Positions 8,638 through 16,809 of a stretch of DNA of 50,345 nucleotides are shown here, in pieces; the stretch's first letter is position 1; every line of letters begins with the position of its first letter. The notes beneath the pieces were generated by a model that ran no database searches, was not told the origin of the DNA, and saw nothing but the letters and a program-made list of their open reading frames with translations. A program made the position numbers and the translations under genes. Where the stretch lies: contig JAPSLU010000013.1 in the NCBI GenBank assembly GCA_031180405.1, positions 1 through 50,345 of the forward strand. Direction: 5' to 3'. The DNA comes from Bacillus sp. (in: firmicutes) (lineage in GTDB: Bacteria; Bacillota; Bacilli; Bacillales; Bacillaceae).

Positions 8638-10176
8638 TTATTTAAATACTGGATCTTTAAAATTAGCTAGTTTTTCAAGCGAGCTTTTATCAACATCTGC
8701 ATGTAAACTATTCCCGTGAGAATCCATTGTGACAACAGCTGTAAAGCCTTCTACTTTTAAATGCCACATTGCTTCTGGAATCCCAAATTGCATAAGATCT
8801 ACACCTTCAACAGATTTAATACAATCCGCATAATATTGAGCTGCTCCACCGATTGCATTTAAATATACTCCACCATGTTCACCTAGAGCTTTTAGCGTTT
8901 TTGGCCCCATTCCACCTTTACCGATCACAGCACGAATCCCAAAGCGTTTCATAATATCCCCTTGGTATGGTTCCTCACGAATACTTGTTGTAGGACCTGC
9001 TGCTTTAACGTGGTAGTTGCCATCCTCATCTTTAAGCATAACTGGTCCACAGTGATAAATAATTTGGCCGTTAAGATCAACTGGAGAGTCATTTTCAGAT
9101 AAATACTTATGGATGGCATCACGTCCTGTGTACATCATACCGTTGATGCGCACAACATCTCCAACCTTTAATTCTCTAATTTTCTCTTCTGTAATTGGCG
9201 CTTCAAGAACCACTTCTTTTGATTGCTCTGTTTGTTCATCAGTAGATGCAACTTCATTTTGGGAGAAATCAATTTCTTCTCCATCTTGATAAAGCCATTC
9301 ATTGATCGAACCATTTTCCGGGTTAATGAATACACCTAAACGGCGATATGCCCAACAATTGTAAGCAACAGATACAAAGAAGCTAGCTGGAATACGGTTT
9401 ATTACACCAACCTTACAACCAAGTAAAGTTGTTTCTCCGCCAAACCCCATCGTACCTATACCTAACTCATTTGCATGTTCCATTACATATTCTTCAAGTA
9501 GACGTAACTCTTCGCGCTCATTTACATCATCAACACGTCTAAAAAGTTGCTCCTTAGCGAGCTCGTATCCACTTGTCCGATCTCCGCCAATGCCAACACC
9601 GATGAAGCCCGCACTACACCCTTGACCTTGCGCTTGGTAAACTGAATGCATAATACACTTTCGAATACCATCTAAGTCACGTCCAGCTTTACCTAATCCC
9701 TCAAGCTCACATGGAAGGCTATACTGGATATTTTTATTTTCACAGCCACCGCCCTTTAAAATAAGTCGAGCATCTATATAATCCTTTTCCCATTGTTCAA
9801 ATTTAATAACAGGGGTTCCATCCCCAAGGTTATCACCACTATTGTCTCCTGTAATTGAATCAACAGAATTCGGACGAAGCTTTCCATCCTTTGTTGCCTG
9901 CTCAATTGCACGTTTAATGTCTTTCTTCATTTCAATTTGGTTTGCACCAACCGGTACCTTAAGTTTAAATGTAGGTAGTCCAGTATCTTGGCAAATTGGA
10001 GACACATTGTCATCCGCCATCTTGATATTGTTTGTAATAGTTGCTAATGACATAGCAGAACGTGTTCCCGCACTTTCCTTTAGCTTTGCTGCAGCAATTG
10101 CTCTTCTTACGTCTTTTGGTAAGTTGGTCGAAGTTTCTATAATTAATTGGTACATACTTTCATAAAAGTTCTTCAT
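8638..10176 (-). CDS. Fumarate hydratase, class I (iron-sulfur), fused alpha and beta domains
   Basis: This 512-residue class I fumarase interconverts fumarate and L-malate in the TCA cycle with a labile [4Fe-4S] cluster. The N-terminal alpha domain carries the cluster cysteines in SPICQDTGLP, GGGCENKN and GQGCSAGFIGVG, followed by the GGDRTSGYELAKEQLFRR segment. The C-terminal beta domain begins near residue 345 (ITEEKIRELKVGDVVRING) and contains GPTTSIRE and IGKGGMGPKT. The two parts are separate subunits in some bacteria and fused here. The ATG at 10176 is chosen although the frame is open to 10287: GAGGGGG lies 9 nt before it, and fumarases of this type begin at this point. A probable promoter and a near-cre sequence lie upstream, compatible with control by carbon supply. 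Confidence 0.92.
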   Translation of the reverse strand: MKNFYESMYQLIIETSTNLPKDVRRAIAAAKLKESAGTRSAMSLATITNNIKMADDNVSPICQDTGLPTFKLKVPVGANQIEMKKDIKRAIEQATKDGKLRPNSVDSITGDNSGDNLGDGTPVIKFEQWEKDYIDARLILKGGGCENKNIQYSLPCELEGLGKAGRDLDGIRKCIMHSVYQAQGQGCSAGFIGVGIGGDRTSGYELAKEQLFRRVDDVNEREELRLLEEYVMEHANELGIGTMGFGGETTLLGCKVGVINRIPASFFVSVAYNCWAYRRLGVFINPENGSINEWLYQDGEEIDFSQNEVASTDEQTEQSKEVVLEAPITEEKIRELKVGDVVRINGMMYTGRDAIHKYLSENDSPVDLNGQIIYHCGPVMLKDEDGNYHVKAAGPTTSIREEPYQGDIMKRFGIRAVIGKGGMGPKTLKALGEHGGVYLNAIGGAAQYYADCIKSVEGVDLMQFGIPEAMWHLKVEGFTAVVTMDSHGNSLHADVDKSSLEKLANFKDPVFK

Positions 10177-10292
10177 CTCGATTTCCCCCTCATATAAACG
10201 CACTGTATTTAAATAGCTAAATGCTAAGCGCTCAGTCACAATCCTATTACTCTTGTCATCTAGTAAACTTTCAGTCATTTCCCACAATTTTC

Positions 10293-10320
10293 ATTATACT
10301 CGTAAGGCTATTTATTGAAA
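10293..10320 (-). promoter_or_regulatory. Probable sigma-A promoter of the fumarase gene, with a near-cre site beside it
   Basis: On the minus strand TTTCAA (10315-10320) and TATAAT (10293-10298) are 16 nt apart, giving a leader of about 110 nt. Immediately upstream (10328-10342) ATGAAAACGTTTTAT matches the catabolite-responsive element consensus except for one fixed C. Confidence 0.5.
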
Positions 10321-10346
10321 AGGATAATAAAACGTTTTCATCACAC

Positions 10347-10529
10347 AAAAAGCGCAAGCGCCTTGCCTCGGGCAATAAGATGATTCAGAATAGAAGGCGT
10401 TCTTTGCATTCAATTCTAAATTAGCTTATGACTTCGAGGGGCTAGGCATCTTACTTTTTTGCAAAAAGTAAGACTGCTGGAGCTGGATGTTGCACGCATA
10501 TCCACTCAATAATTTTATAAATTCCTAAA
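10347..10529 (+). repeat. Dispersed intergenic repeat beginning AAAAGCGCAAGCGCC, copy 1
   Basis: This about 180-bp non-coding element begins AAAAGCGCAAGCGCC and ends TTTATAAATTCC. It contains TTCGAGGGGCTAGGC, a GCTGGAGCTGGATG segment and a strong internal hairpin (CTTACTTTTT with AAAAAGTAAG). It shares its start, its internal GGCAATAAGA and its end with the copy at 35253-35371, and its start with the copy at 31815. Similar sequences are common between genes of many Bacillus species. No protein is encoded. Confidence 0.75.
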
Positions 10530-10535
10530 CGACAA

Positions 10536-10563
10536 TAGAAAAGCCGACACCCTTGTGCCAGCT
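10536..10563 (-). terminator. Terminator of the SE1561-family gene
   Basis: On the minus strand AGCTGGCAC pairs with GTGTCGGCT (two wobble pairs) around a 4-nt loop and is followed by TTTTC. It begins at the stop codon of the small gene. Confidence 0.7.
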
Positions 10564-10751
10564 TACTCTTTCCAATCCTTTTTAAATTGATTATGTTTTA
10601 ATTCTAAATCATCAAGCATCTGGATGAGGCGATCAACATCCTCAACATCTGTCGATTCAGGATCAATTGAATCTAGAACTTCTAAAAACATAGTTAGTCG
10701 ATTTTTCAAATAGGATAATTGGGAATCCTTATCATGTACAGCGTTACCCAT
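10563..10751 (-). CDS. SE1561-family small protein
   Basis: This 62-residue, mostly alpha-helical, acidic protein starts MGNAVHDKDSQLSYLKNRL and ends with a Lys-rich tail. The sequence matches the SE1561 family of small Firmicute proteins as I remember it, and no function is known to me. AAAGGAG lies 7 nt before the ATG. It is transcribed divergently from yfkAB, with 188 nt between the starts, and has its own terminator, so it is a single-gene unit. Confidence 0.82.
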   Translation of the reverse strand: MGNAVHDKDSQLSYLKNRLTMFLEVLDSIDPESTDVEDVDRLIQMLDDLELKHNQFKKDWKE

Positions 10752-10939
10752 ATTTTCGCTCCTTTCAGATAGATGTATCGTAGAGTATATCTAATTCGTT
10801 GACAAGTAACAACAAAAAATTCACAGGATGTTTCACAAGGTCGTTCATGTTAAAATGAAAGGTATGCAATTGATTGATGTTTCAATTTTATCCACTCAAT
10901 GCATATAAATCTTTACCTTTTTATAAAGGAGCATAATAA

Positions 10940-12061
10940 ATGAATGTACTAAAGCCATTAACACCCATTTCAACGTCACATGATCCATGGGAAGCTTATT
11001 TAGATGTAGAGCAGTATGGGCAGATGATGTTAACAAATATTGAATTCACAACAACAACACTTTGTAATATGCGTTGTGAACATTGTGCTGTTGGGTATAC
11101 TTTACAGCACAAAGACCCAAAAGCTCTTCCGTTAGACCTTATTATAAAAAGACTAGAAGAAGTATCGACTTTGCGCTCCCTAAGCATTACAGGAGGAGAG
11201 CCAATGCTTTCGTTAAAATCTGTTGAACAATACGTTGTTCCTCTTTTAAAGTATGCCCATGAACGAGGCGTCCGTACACAAATAAATTCAAATTTAACGC
11301 TTGATTTAAAGCGCTATGAAAAAATCATTCCTTACTTAGATGTTCTACATATTTCACATAACTGGGGCACAATCGATGAATTTGTTGAGGTTGGGTTTGC
11401 TGTTATGGATCGTAAGCCAACATATCAACAAAGGGCAGCATTGTTTGATCGAATGATTGAAAATAGTCGTGAGCTTGTAAAAGCTGGTGTCATTGTATCA
11501 GCAGAAACGATGCTAAATAAACGCACACTACCGTATATTGAAAAGATTCACAAACAAGTTGTCGAAGAAATGCATTGTCAGCGTCATGAAATTCATCCAA
11601 TGTATCCAAGTGATTTTGCTAGCTCATTAGAAACGCTTCCCCTAAAAGAAATGCGTTCTGCAATTCACCATTTACTTGATATTAGAGATGAAAAGACTTG
11701 GATGCTATTTGGAACTTTACCTTTCTATGCATGCAATAAAGACGCAGAAGATTTAGCACTTATCCAACGCCTAAAAGACAGCAAAAATGTCACTGTGCGA
11801 AATGATCCGGATGGTCGTTCACGTTTAAACGTGAATATTTTTAATGGAGATATTATCGTCACCGATTTTGGTGACACACCCGCTTTAGGTAATATAGTTG
11901 AAAACAATTTACAATCTGCCTACTCGAAATGGATGGATTCTAAGCTTGCAAAATCTTTAAATTGCCATTGCCCCTCAGTTCAGTGTCTAGGCCCGAATGT
12001 ACTTGTAAAGAATAGTTACTACCCCGACGTTGACTTTACGAAACAAAAATCAATGATTTAA
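10940..12061 (+). CDS. yfkAB: Radical SAM protein YfkAB (CxCxxxxC type)
   Basis: This 373-residue radical SAM enzyme has an unknown substrate. The cluster-binding motif CNMRCEHC (C42, C46, C49) is followed by the SAM-contact motif ITGGEPML. The C-terminus has the family-defining CHCPSVQC (C347, C349, C354), which fits CxCxxxxC and probably binds an auxiliary cluster. The two parts, annotated separately as yfkA and yfkB in early B. subtilis work, are one continuous frame here. AAAGGAG is the ribosome binding site. A TGTTAAAAT extended -10 at 10848-10856 is a plausible promoter element, without a clear -35. The MscS-type gene follows after 9 nt with its ribosome binding site overlapping this stop codon, so they form an operon. 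Confidence 0.93.
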   Translation: MNVLKPLTPISTSHDPWEAYLDVEQYGQMMLTNIEFTTTTLCNMRCEHCAVGYTLQHKDPKALPLDLIIKRLEEVSTLRSLSITGGEPMLSLKSVEQYVVPLLKYAHERGVRTQINSNLTLDLKRYEKIIPYLDVLHISHNWGTIDEFVEVGFAVMDRKPTYQQRAALFDRMIENSRELVKAGVIVSAETMLNKRTLPYIEKIHKQVVEEMHCQRHEIHPMYPSDFASSLETLPLKEMRSAIHHLLDIRDEKTWMLFGTLPFYACNKDAEDLALIQRLKDSKNVTVRNDPDGRSRLNVNIFNGDIIVTDFGDTPALGNIVENNLQSAYSKWMDSKLAKSLNCHCPSVQCLGPNVLVKNSYYPDVDFTKQKSMI

Positions 12062-12070
12062 GGTGACTCT

Positions 12071-12943
12071 ATGGATGAATTAAGAGCATTTAAAGATTTA
12101 AAGATATTTGATTATGTACTTTTTGATATAATCGTTGTTGCCATTTCCTTAGTTGTAAGTGTTTTTCTAATCAACTTTATCATCAGTAAGTTTTTCCAAC
12201 GCACAAATTTCATTGAAGAGCGTAAAGAAAAAACAATCGAAAGTGTTGTTCGCTCTTTAACGAAATATACTGCCTCCATTAGTTTTATTCTGTATATTGT
12301 GTCACAATTTGTTGATAATTTTGGATCCATTTTAGCTGGAGCTGGTGTTGCCGGTATCATCATAGGTTTCGGCGCCCAAAGCTTAATCAAGGACATACTT
12401 GCTGGATTGTTCATTATTTATGAAAAACAACTTCATCAAGGTGATTTCATTACGATTAATAATACGTTTAATGGCACAGTTGAAGAAATTGGTCTCCGGT
12501 CTTTAAAGATACGTGAATGGAGCGGGAAACTTTTAACGATCAGTAATGGAGAAATTAAACAGATACAAAATTATAATATTGATCGAATGAGAGTGATTGA
12601 ACGAGTCGTTGTAAGCTATCGGGAGAATCCAGATACAGTTTGGACGGTCCTTGAACTAGCATGTGAAAAGATCAATCAGGAATTTGTATCTTGTTTAAAA
12701 CGAGATCCCTTTAATGAAATAATTGAACCTTTCCAACTATTTGGTATCACATCACTCAATGCCCAATTGCGCGGCTATGAATACACCCTTATTGGACTTG
12801 TTGATGATCAATATTACTGGAGTACAGCAAAGGAAGCTCGCAAAATTGTTGCTAAAGCACTTTTTGAAGCGAAAATAAACCTTGCGGAAGAGAGAGTTCT
12901 CGTTAATCAAGTTAATGGAAAAGACAATGGGCCTATCCAATAG
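12071..12943 (+). CDS. yfkC: MscS-family mechanosensitive ion channel (YfkC)
   Basis: This 290-residue small-conductance mechanosensitive channel probably releases solutes on hypo-osmotic shock. Hydrophobic segments lie at about residues 16-38, 63-82 and 86-118. The last is the pore helix with the MscS signature GAGVAGIIIGFGAQSLIKD. The beta domain follows (QGDFITINNTFNGTVEEIGL and R-rich strands), then a cytoplasmic alpha/beta domain to about residue 275. Position directly behind yfkAB and ahead of convergent yfkD matches the B. subtilis yfkC locus as I recall it. The 3' end runs into a long bidirectional hairpin that includes the stop codon. Confidence 0.9.
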   Translation: MDELRAFKDLKIFDYVLFDIIVVAISLVVSVFLINFIISKFFQRTNFIEERKEKTIESVVRSLTKYTASISFILYIVSQFVDNFGSILAGAGVAGIIIGFGAQSLIKDILAGLFIIYEKQLHQGDFITINNTFNGTVEEIGLRSLKIREWSGKLLTISNGEIKQIQNYNIDRMRVIERVVVSYRENPDTVWTVLELACEKINQEFVSCLKRDPFNEIIEPFQLFGITSLNAQLRGYEYTLIGLVDDQYYWSTAKEARKIVAKALFEAKINLAEERVLVNQVNGKDNGPIQ

Positions 12944-12970
12944 TATGTATTGGAAGGCCCATTGTCTTTT
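12919..12970. terminator. Bidirectional terminator between yfkC and yfkD
   Basis: A stem of about 23 bp (12919-12942 with 12948-12970, one interruption) starts with AAAAGACAATGGGCC and closes on a 5-nt loop. It has an A-run at one end and a T-run at the other, so it serves both convergent genes. Confidence 0.93.
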
Positions 12971-12976
12971 TTATAG

Positions 12977-13771
12977 TTATCTAGGCTGAGCAGAAGTCAC
13001 GAACCCAAATGAAGCGTGATCTTGCAGTGGAATCCACGCACCGATTCCTTGAGACGTAATATTCTTTACTACAATGCTCTTTTTATTGCCTTTTAATACT
13101 AAGTATACTTCGCCATACGTCACTTTTCCCTTTTCGTTTACAGCAGGAGCATATGCATATAAATAACCTATTTTTTTAGGTGGTACATTATACACTTGGT
13201 CTTTTTTCGTTCCTGCGCCAACAATGGTTTCAAAAGCTAGGGGTAAGTTTGTTTTTTTCATCGCCTTAAGAAGCATCATTTTCTTTACATGTTCTGCTTC
13301 AGGGACCTTTGCTGTTAACCCACCTTTAACAGACTTTTGTGCTTCCTGACGATAATGCATTTGGATTTGTGATTTTCCACCACGGTTATCCTGATAATTG
13401 GTATTAATTTTTTGATACTCCCAATTTGTCGCTGTTTCTGATGACTCATAGTTTAATGCCCATTCTCCTAGATAAATGGTAGCGCGATAGCCAAAAGCTA
13501 GTGGTGCATCTGATATAGTTGATTCATTTAAAATACGAATCAAATCAGGATTCTCAATCGGAACCTCAGCAGTATCTATAAGTTGCTTAGACAGTTCACT
13601 TGGTTGCAAATAAGGTAAATCTTGAGTTGGGTTTGGGTACGTATTTTCCTTCGATATTTCCATAACTGAACTAGGAATTTTAGTTTTTTGAGGTTTTCCT
13701 TCTGCTAAAGCTGCACTTGAAAAACTAAATGATAAAAGCAAAACTAAAGAAACGAGCAATCTTTTTTTCAT
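12977..13771 (-). CDS. yfkD: YfkD-family exported protein
   Basis: This 264-residue protein of unknown function matches the Bacillus YfkD family. Residues 1-24 form a signal peptide (cleavage ALA/EG) and there are no further membrane segments, so it is secreted or wall-associated. The mature part begins with a Pro/Lys-rich linker and continues as a mixed alpha/beta domain with no catalytic motif that I recognise. It converges on yfkC and shares its terminator. The upstream gap of about 100 nt before the YczE-like gene holds its ribosome binding site (GAAGGGAG) but no promoter I can identify with confidence. Confidence 0.85.
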   Translation of the reverse strand: MKKRLLVSLVLLLSFSFSSAALAEGKPQKTKIPSSVMEISKENTYPNPTQDLPYLQPSELSKQLIDTAEVPIENPDLIRILNESTISDAPLAFGYRATIYLGEWALNYESSETATNWEYQKINTNYQDNRGGKSQIQMHYRQEAQKSVKGGLTAKVPEAEHVKKMMLLKAMKKTNLPLAFETIVGAGTKKDQVYNVPPKKIGYLYAYAPAVNEKGKVTYGEVYLVLKGNKKSIVVKNITSQGIGAWIPLQDHASFGFVTSAQPR

Positions 13772-13870
13772 TTGTTTATACTCCCTTCAACATGCTTATC
13801 CATATTGTTTTCAAGTGAGCTACTGTTTATCCATAAAAGATCTTGTTTTAAAAATAGGATTTTTTTAAAG

Positions 13871-14476
13871 CTACTTTTTCAGTAACATTTCATAACGTTT
13901 CGCAACAGGTTTATTAAATAATTGAATGATTGGGCCAATTAAAAATGTAATAATGATTGTACCTAACCCAATTGGTCCCTGAAAAATAAATGCTAATAAC
14001 AGGGCAACAACTTCTCCTATTGTTTTAGCTACCATGAAATTAATATGGAATCTTTCATGTAGGGAAATCATTAATTGATCGATTGGATTTGCTGGGAACT
14101 CTGTTTGTAAATACATTGCGACACCGATCGCAATAAATAATATTCCAAACAGTAGAGAAATGGTTCGTTGAATCGTACCATCAAACTCAACCTGTTCAAA
14201 AACGACTAGTAACCAAAAATCCACAAAAAAACCGATTAGAAGAATCGTTATTATAGCTAAAAATTTTGGTTTCCCTTTTGTAATCAATGCATTGATAAAA
14301 ATCAATATAACTCCAACGATAAAGACCCAACTCCCTACCGTTAACCCTATGGCATTGGATAGCCCTACGTTCAAAGCATCCCATGCTCCTGCTCCTAAAT
14401 TAGCTTTTATCGTTAACGTTACTCCAAGCCCCATAAAAAACAGGCCGATTAAATAAAAGAAGACTCTAATTTTCAT
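13871..14476 (-). CDS. YczE/YitT-family integral membrane protein
   Basis: This 201-residue polytopic protein has five or six hydrophobic segments (about residues 5-22, 42-60, 67-90, 105-122, 145-165 and 170-190). The conserved N-terminal KANLGAGAWDALNVGLS and the later PANPIDQLMI segment mark it as a YczE/YyaS/YitT relative, and its transport or signalling role is not established. The ribosome binding site AAAGGAA lies 7 nt before the ATG. It takes the place that yfkE occupies in B. subtilis and is probably a single-gene unit. Confidence 0.85.
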   Translation of the reverse strand: MKIRVFFYLIGLFFMGLGVTLTIKANLGAGAWDALNVGLSNAIGLTVGSWVFIVGVILIFINALITKGKPKFLAIITILLIGFFVDFWLLVVFEQVEFDGTIQRTISLLFGILFIAIGVAMYLQTEFPANPIDQLMISLHERFHINFMVAKTIGEVVALLLAFIFQGPIGLGTIIITFLIGPIIQLFNKPVAKRYEMLLKK

Positions 14477-14563
14477 TCATTTATTCCTTTCCTAACAAGA
14501 TGCTTTTGTCGTATGTGGACAACCTTTACTTTAAAACAATTTTAAAAATAAATAAACAGAAGA

Positions 14564-14592
14564 TTTACAAATTAGCCCGGGTGTAGTATTAT
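14564..14592 (+). promoter_or_regulatory. Sigma-A promoter for an orphan transcript
   Basis: TTTACA (14564-14569) and TATTAT (14587-14592) are separated by exactly 17 nt, predicting transcription to the right from about 14599. No plus-strand protein gene follows within 700 nt. Confidence 0.55.
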
Positions 14593-14598
14593 AAATTC

Positions 14599-14719
14599 AT
14601 AAGAAAAGTGCCTAATTTACCTTTAGCACTTTTTGCAAGCGTTACCAATTTCTCTAGTTATCTGTTTCGTCCTACACAAACTTTAAGACTCTGTGTATCC
14701 ATACACAGAGTCTCTTTTT
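14599..14719 (+). ncRNA. Candidate small RNA, about 120 nt
   Basis: Between the promoter at 14564 and the terminator ending at 14719 lies a short region with no credible ORF. The in-frame GTG at 14608 has no ribosome binding site, and its frame runs through the terminator. The RNA would have a 5' hairpin (AAAAGTG..CTAA with TTAG..CACTTTT, 14604-14633), a single-stranded pyrimidine-rich middle and a 12-bp terminal hairpin. It does not resemble FsrA or RoxS as I know them. Both flanking genes are on the minus strand, so the terminator is otherwise unexplained. Confidence 0.5.
14686..14719 (+). terminator. Terminator of the orphan transcript
   Basis: A perfect 12-bp stem (AGACTCTGTGTA with TACACAGAGTCT) with a 4-nt loop is followed by CTTTTT on the plus strand. 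The minus-strand side lacks a T-run, so it is oriented away from the OsmC gene. Confidence 0.85.
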
Positions 14720-14797
14720 ATGTTTTGCAAGCAAATATAACCCTATTCCTATTCCTGTTAAGGAAGCTAACAAATTCTAAAACACTTCTGGCAATTT

Positions 14798-15181
14798 TTA
14801 TATTAACTCAAACGTCTCCTCAATCCCGATACTACCAATAACTGATTGCGCCATTGGACAATTTTTACTTGCTAAAACGATAGATTGTTGGATCTTATCT
14901 TCATTTAAATTTTGCCCTTTAATTTTGTAATGAATATGTATTTTTTCAATTCTGTTTGCCTTCGCTTCATTTCTCTCAACCCTTGTAGAGATTGCCATAT
15001 CCTCGATTTCAATTCTTTTCTTCGTTAAAATTTTTCTTAAAACACCTCCACTACAAACAGCAATGGAAGCAACCATAAGTTGATATGGTCGATAACCATG
15101 CTGCTCATCTCCTGCTACATGTAGCTCACCGAACTCAGTTGTTGTTGTAAATCCTTCTTCTTTTTTCATCTTAAATTCCAT
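14798..15181 (-). CDS. OsmC-family protein
   Basis: This 127-residue protein belongs to the OsmC/Ohr superfamily, thiol-dependent peroxidases that reduce organic hydroperoxides. The two redox cysteines are visible, C43 in SIAVCSGGVL and C108 in KNCPMAQS. It is more like the generic OsmC-like branch than Ohr, so the substrate is open. The annotated frame can begin at a GTG at 15190, but the GAGG ribosome binding site is only one base from that codon and 10 nt from the ATG at 15181, so the ATG is preferred. It is divergent from the MFS gene and stands alone. Confidence 0.85.
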   Translation of the reverse strand: MEFKMKKEEGFTTTTEFGELHVAGDEQHGYRPYQLMVASIAVCSGGVLRKILTKKRIEIEDMAISTRVERNEAKANRIEKIHIHYKIKGQNLNEDKIQQSIVLASKNCPMAQSVIGSIGIEETFELI

Positions 15182-15339
15182 TACGCACACACCTCAGCTT
15201 TTTTTAGGTTATTGTATCTGAAAACTGCTTCACATTAAAGTAAATTGAATTGTTATCCTCTTGTTTAATTTCCTATTTCAGGATAAAGTATTACTGCATT
15301 TGCCTATTTTAGTTCATATAGAAATTGAGGGTTGCTAAT

Positions 15340-16527
15340 TTGAATACTCAACGAATGAGATTTTGGATTCTGATATCGATTGTCGGTATATCAGGCTTTA
15401 GTCAAGGAATGCTTCTACCACTTATCGCTGTTATTTTCGAAAACACAGGATTATCTTCTGATCTTAATGGCTTAAATGCCACCGCCTTGTATATCGGAAT
15501 TCTACTAGTATCTCCTTTTATGGAATATCCATTAAAACGATTCGGATACAAACCCATTATTATATTAGGCGGATTAATCGTTGCCTTTTCTCTTGCTTTG
15601 TTTCCTTTATGGAAATCGTTTTGGTTTTGGTTCTTTCTACGATTACTGATTGGAATCGGTGATCACGCTTTACATTTTGGTACACAAACGTGGATTACAT
15701 CGTTTTCTTCCGAAGAAAAACGAGGTCGTAATATCTCTCTTTACGGACTATTCTTCGGGGTTGGGTTTGCAGTCGGTCCACTTCTTGCACCATTGGTTTC
15801 GATTAACGAGGCTCTTCCATTTATTATTTCATCGGCGCTTTGCTTTATAGGTTGGGTGCTAATCTTTTTATTAAAAAATGATTATCCTGAACAAGCAATA
15901 GAAGTTAATTCCATGAAGGAAACGATGAAAAGATTTCAAAATGCTTGGAGATATGCATGGGTAGCTTTTTTACCACCTTTAGGGTATGGATTTTTAGAAT
16001 CCTCCCTTAATGGGAGCTTTCCTGTATACGGATTACGTATTGGCTTAGAGGTATCAAATATATCTGTCCTTTTGTTTTCTTTTGCTATTGGTGCGATTAT
16101 ATTTCAACTTCCGCTCGGTATCCTTAGTGACAAACTTGGAAGGCGAACAGTCTTAATATCTATCTTATTGATTGGTTTTTTGAGTTTTACGACTGCCAGC
16201 TTTCTAGAGAACTTTCTACCTGCCCTTACTATCTGTCTTTTTATATCAGGCATGGTTGTCGGCTCAACATTCTCTCTGGGTATCAGTTATATGACAGATC
16301 TTATGCCAAAAAATTTACTTCCTACCGGGAATTTGTTATGCGGAATTGCATTTAGTATCGGAAGCTTAGCCGGCCCTTATCTTGGCGGACTTTTCATTGA
16401 GTACACAAAAAATATTAGCTATTTTATGATTATTAGCACGATGCTGCTTTTCATCTTTATAGCGGTGACATTTTTTAAACCACCCTATCATCTTGCTAAA
16501 ACATCCACTCAAAATTTATCAGGCTGA
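15340..16527 (+). CDS. MFS transporter (YfkF-like)
   Basis: This 395-residue, 12-helix major facilitator transporter is probably a drug or metabolite exporter. It shows a central loop after helix 6 (rich in K/E, about residue 190) and the loop motif GILSDKLGRRT between helices 8 and 9, where the MFS motif A repeat belongs. Its position corresponds to B. subtilis yfkF. The start is a TTG at 15340, placed 8 nt after GAGGG. A second TTG at 15325 lies upstream of that ribosome binding site and is unlikely. The substrate cannot be told from the sequence. Confidence 0.83.
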   Translation: MNTQRMRFWILISIVGISGFSQGMLLPLIAVIFENTGLSSDLNGLNATALYIGILLVSPFMEYPLKRFGYKPIIILGGLIVAFSLALFPLWKSFWFWFFLRLLIGIGDHALHFGTQTWITSFSSEEKRGRNISLYGLFFGVGFAVGPLLAPLVSINEALPFIISSALCFIGWVLIFLLKNDYPEQAIEVNSMKETMKRFQNAWRYAWVAFLPPLGYGFLESSLNGSFPVYGLRIGLEVSNISVLLFSFAIGAIIFQLPLGILSDKLGRRTVLISILLIGFLSFTTASFLENFLPALTICLFISGMVVGSTFSLGISYMTDLMPKNLLPTGNLLCGIAFSIGSLAGPYLGGLFIEYTKNISYFMIISTMLLFIFIAVTFFKPPYHLAKTSTQNLSG

Positions 16528-16555
16528 CATGACATTATTGCATGTCAGTTTTTTT
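16524..16555 (+). terminator. Terminator of the MFS gene
   Basis: CTGACATG pairs with CATGTCAG around a 9-nt loop and is followed by seven T residues. The stem starts at the end of the coding region. Confidence 0.92.
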
Positions 16556-16605
16556 ATAAGGGCTTTTTAAAAAGGTTCATTTGAAACCGAAACTGTTTAG
16601 GTTAA

Positions 16606-16809
16606 TTGAAACGTAACAGGCAAGAGTGTTAGATCATGCTTGAATTTATTAAAAGAATAAAGGGAATTGATAAATATACTTTCCTTTATATGACAGATGC
16701 TGATATAGAGCATATCTATATCAGCATGACAATTACTATATCGAACATGCTGCATAAGTACACAAAAAAGCTGACTAAGATTGGGTACCTTAGTCAGCTT
16801 TTTGTTTAG
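16606..16809 (+). pseudogene. Decayed BH0509-like small gene
   Basis: Reading from the TTG at 16606 gives MKRNRQEC, a TAG stop at 16630, then IMLEFIKRIKGIDK and LYMTDADIEHIY. As I recall it, the BH0509 family has the pattern (R)QERKNMIEF...MTDxxIEHIY, so the stop replaces a Lys codon (AAG to TAG) and neighbouring codons also differ. The part after the stop could still be made from the ATG at 16636 as a 57-residue product, but no ribosome binding site precedes it and the frame runs into a terminator. A perfect 13-bp inverted repeat (16697-16709 with 16715-16727) lies inside. The family assignment is from memory and moderately sure. Confidence 0.5.
16765..16803. terminator. Bidirectional terminator
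   Basis: A 15-bp stem (AAAAAGCTGACTAAG with CTTAGTCAGCTTTTT) encloses a 9-nt loop. It has T-runs in both directions and separates the BH0509-like relic from the small basic gene. Confidence 0.9.

Noticed and set aside
14608-14841. 77-codon plus-strand ORF
   Set aside because: It has no ribosome binding site, runs through a strong terminator and overlaps the end of the OsmC gene on the other strand.
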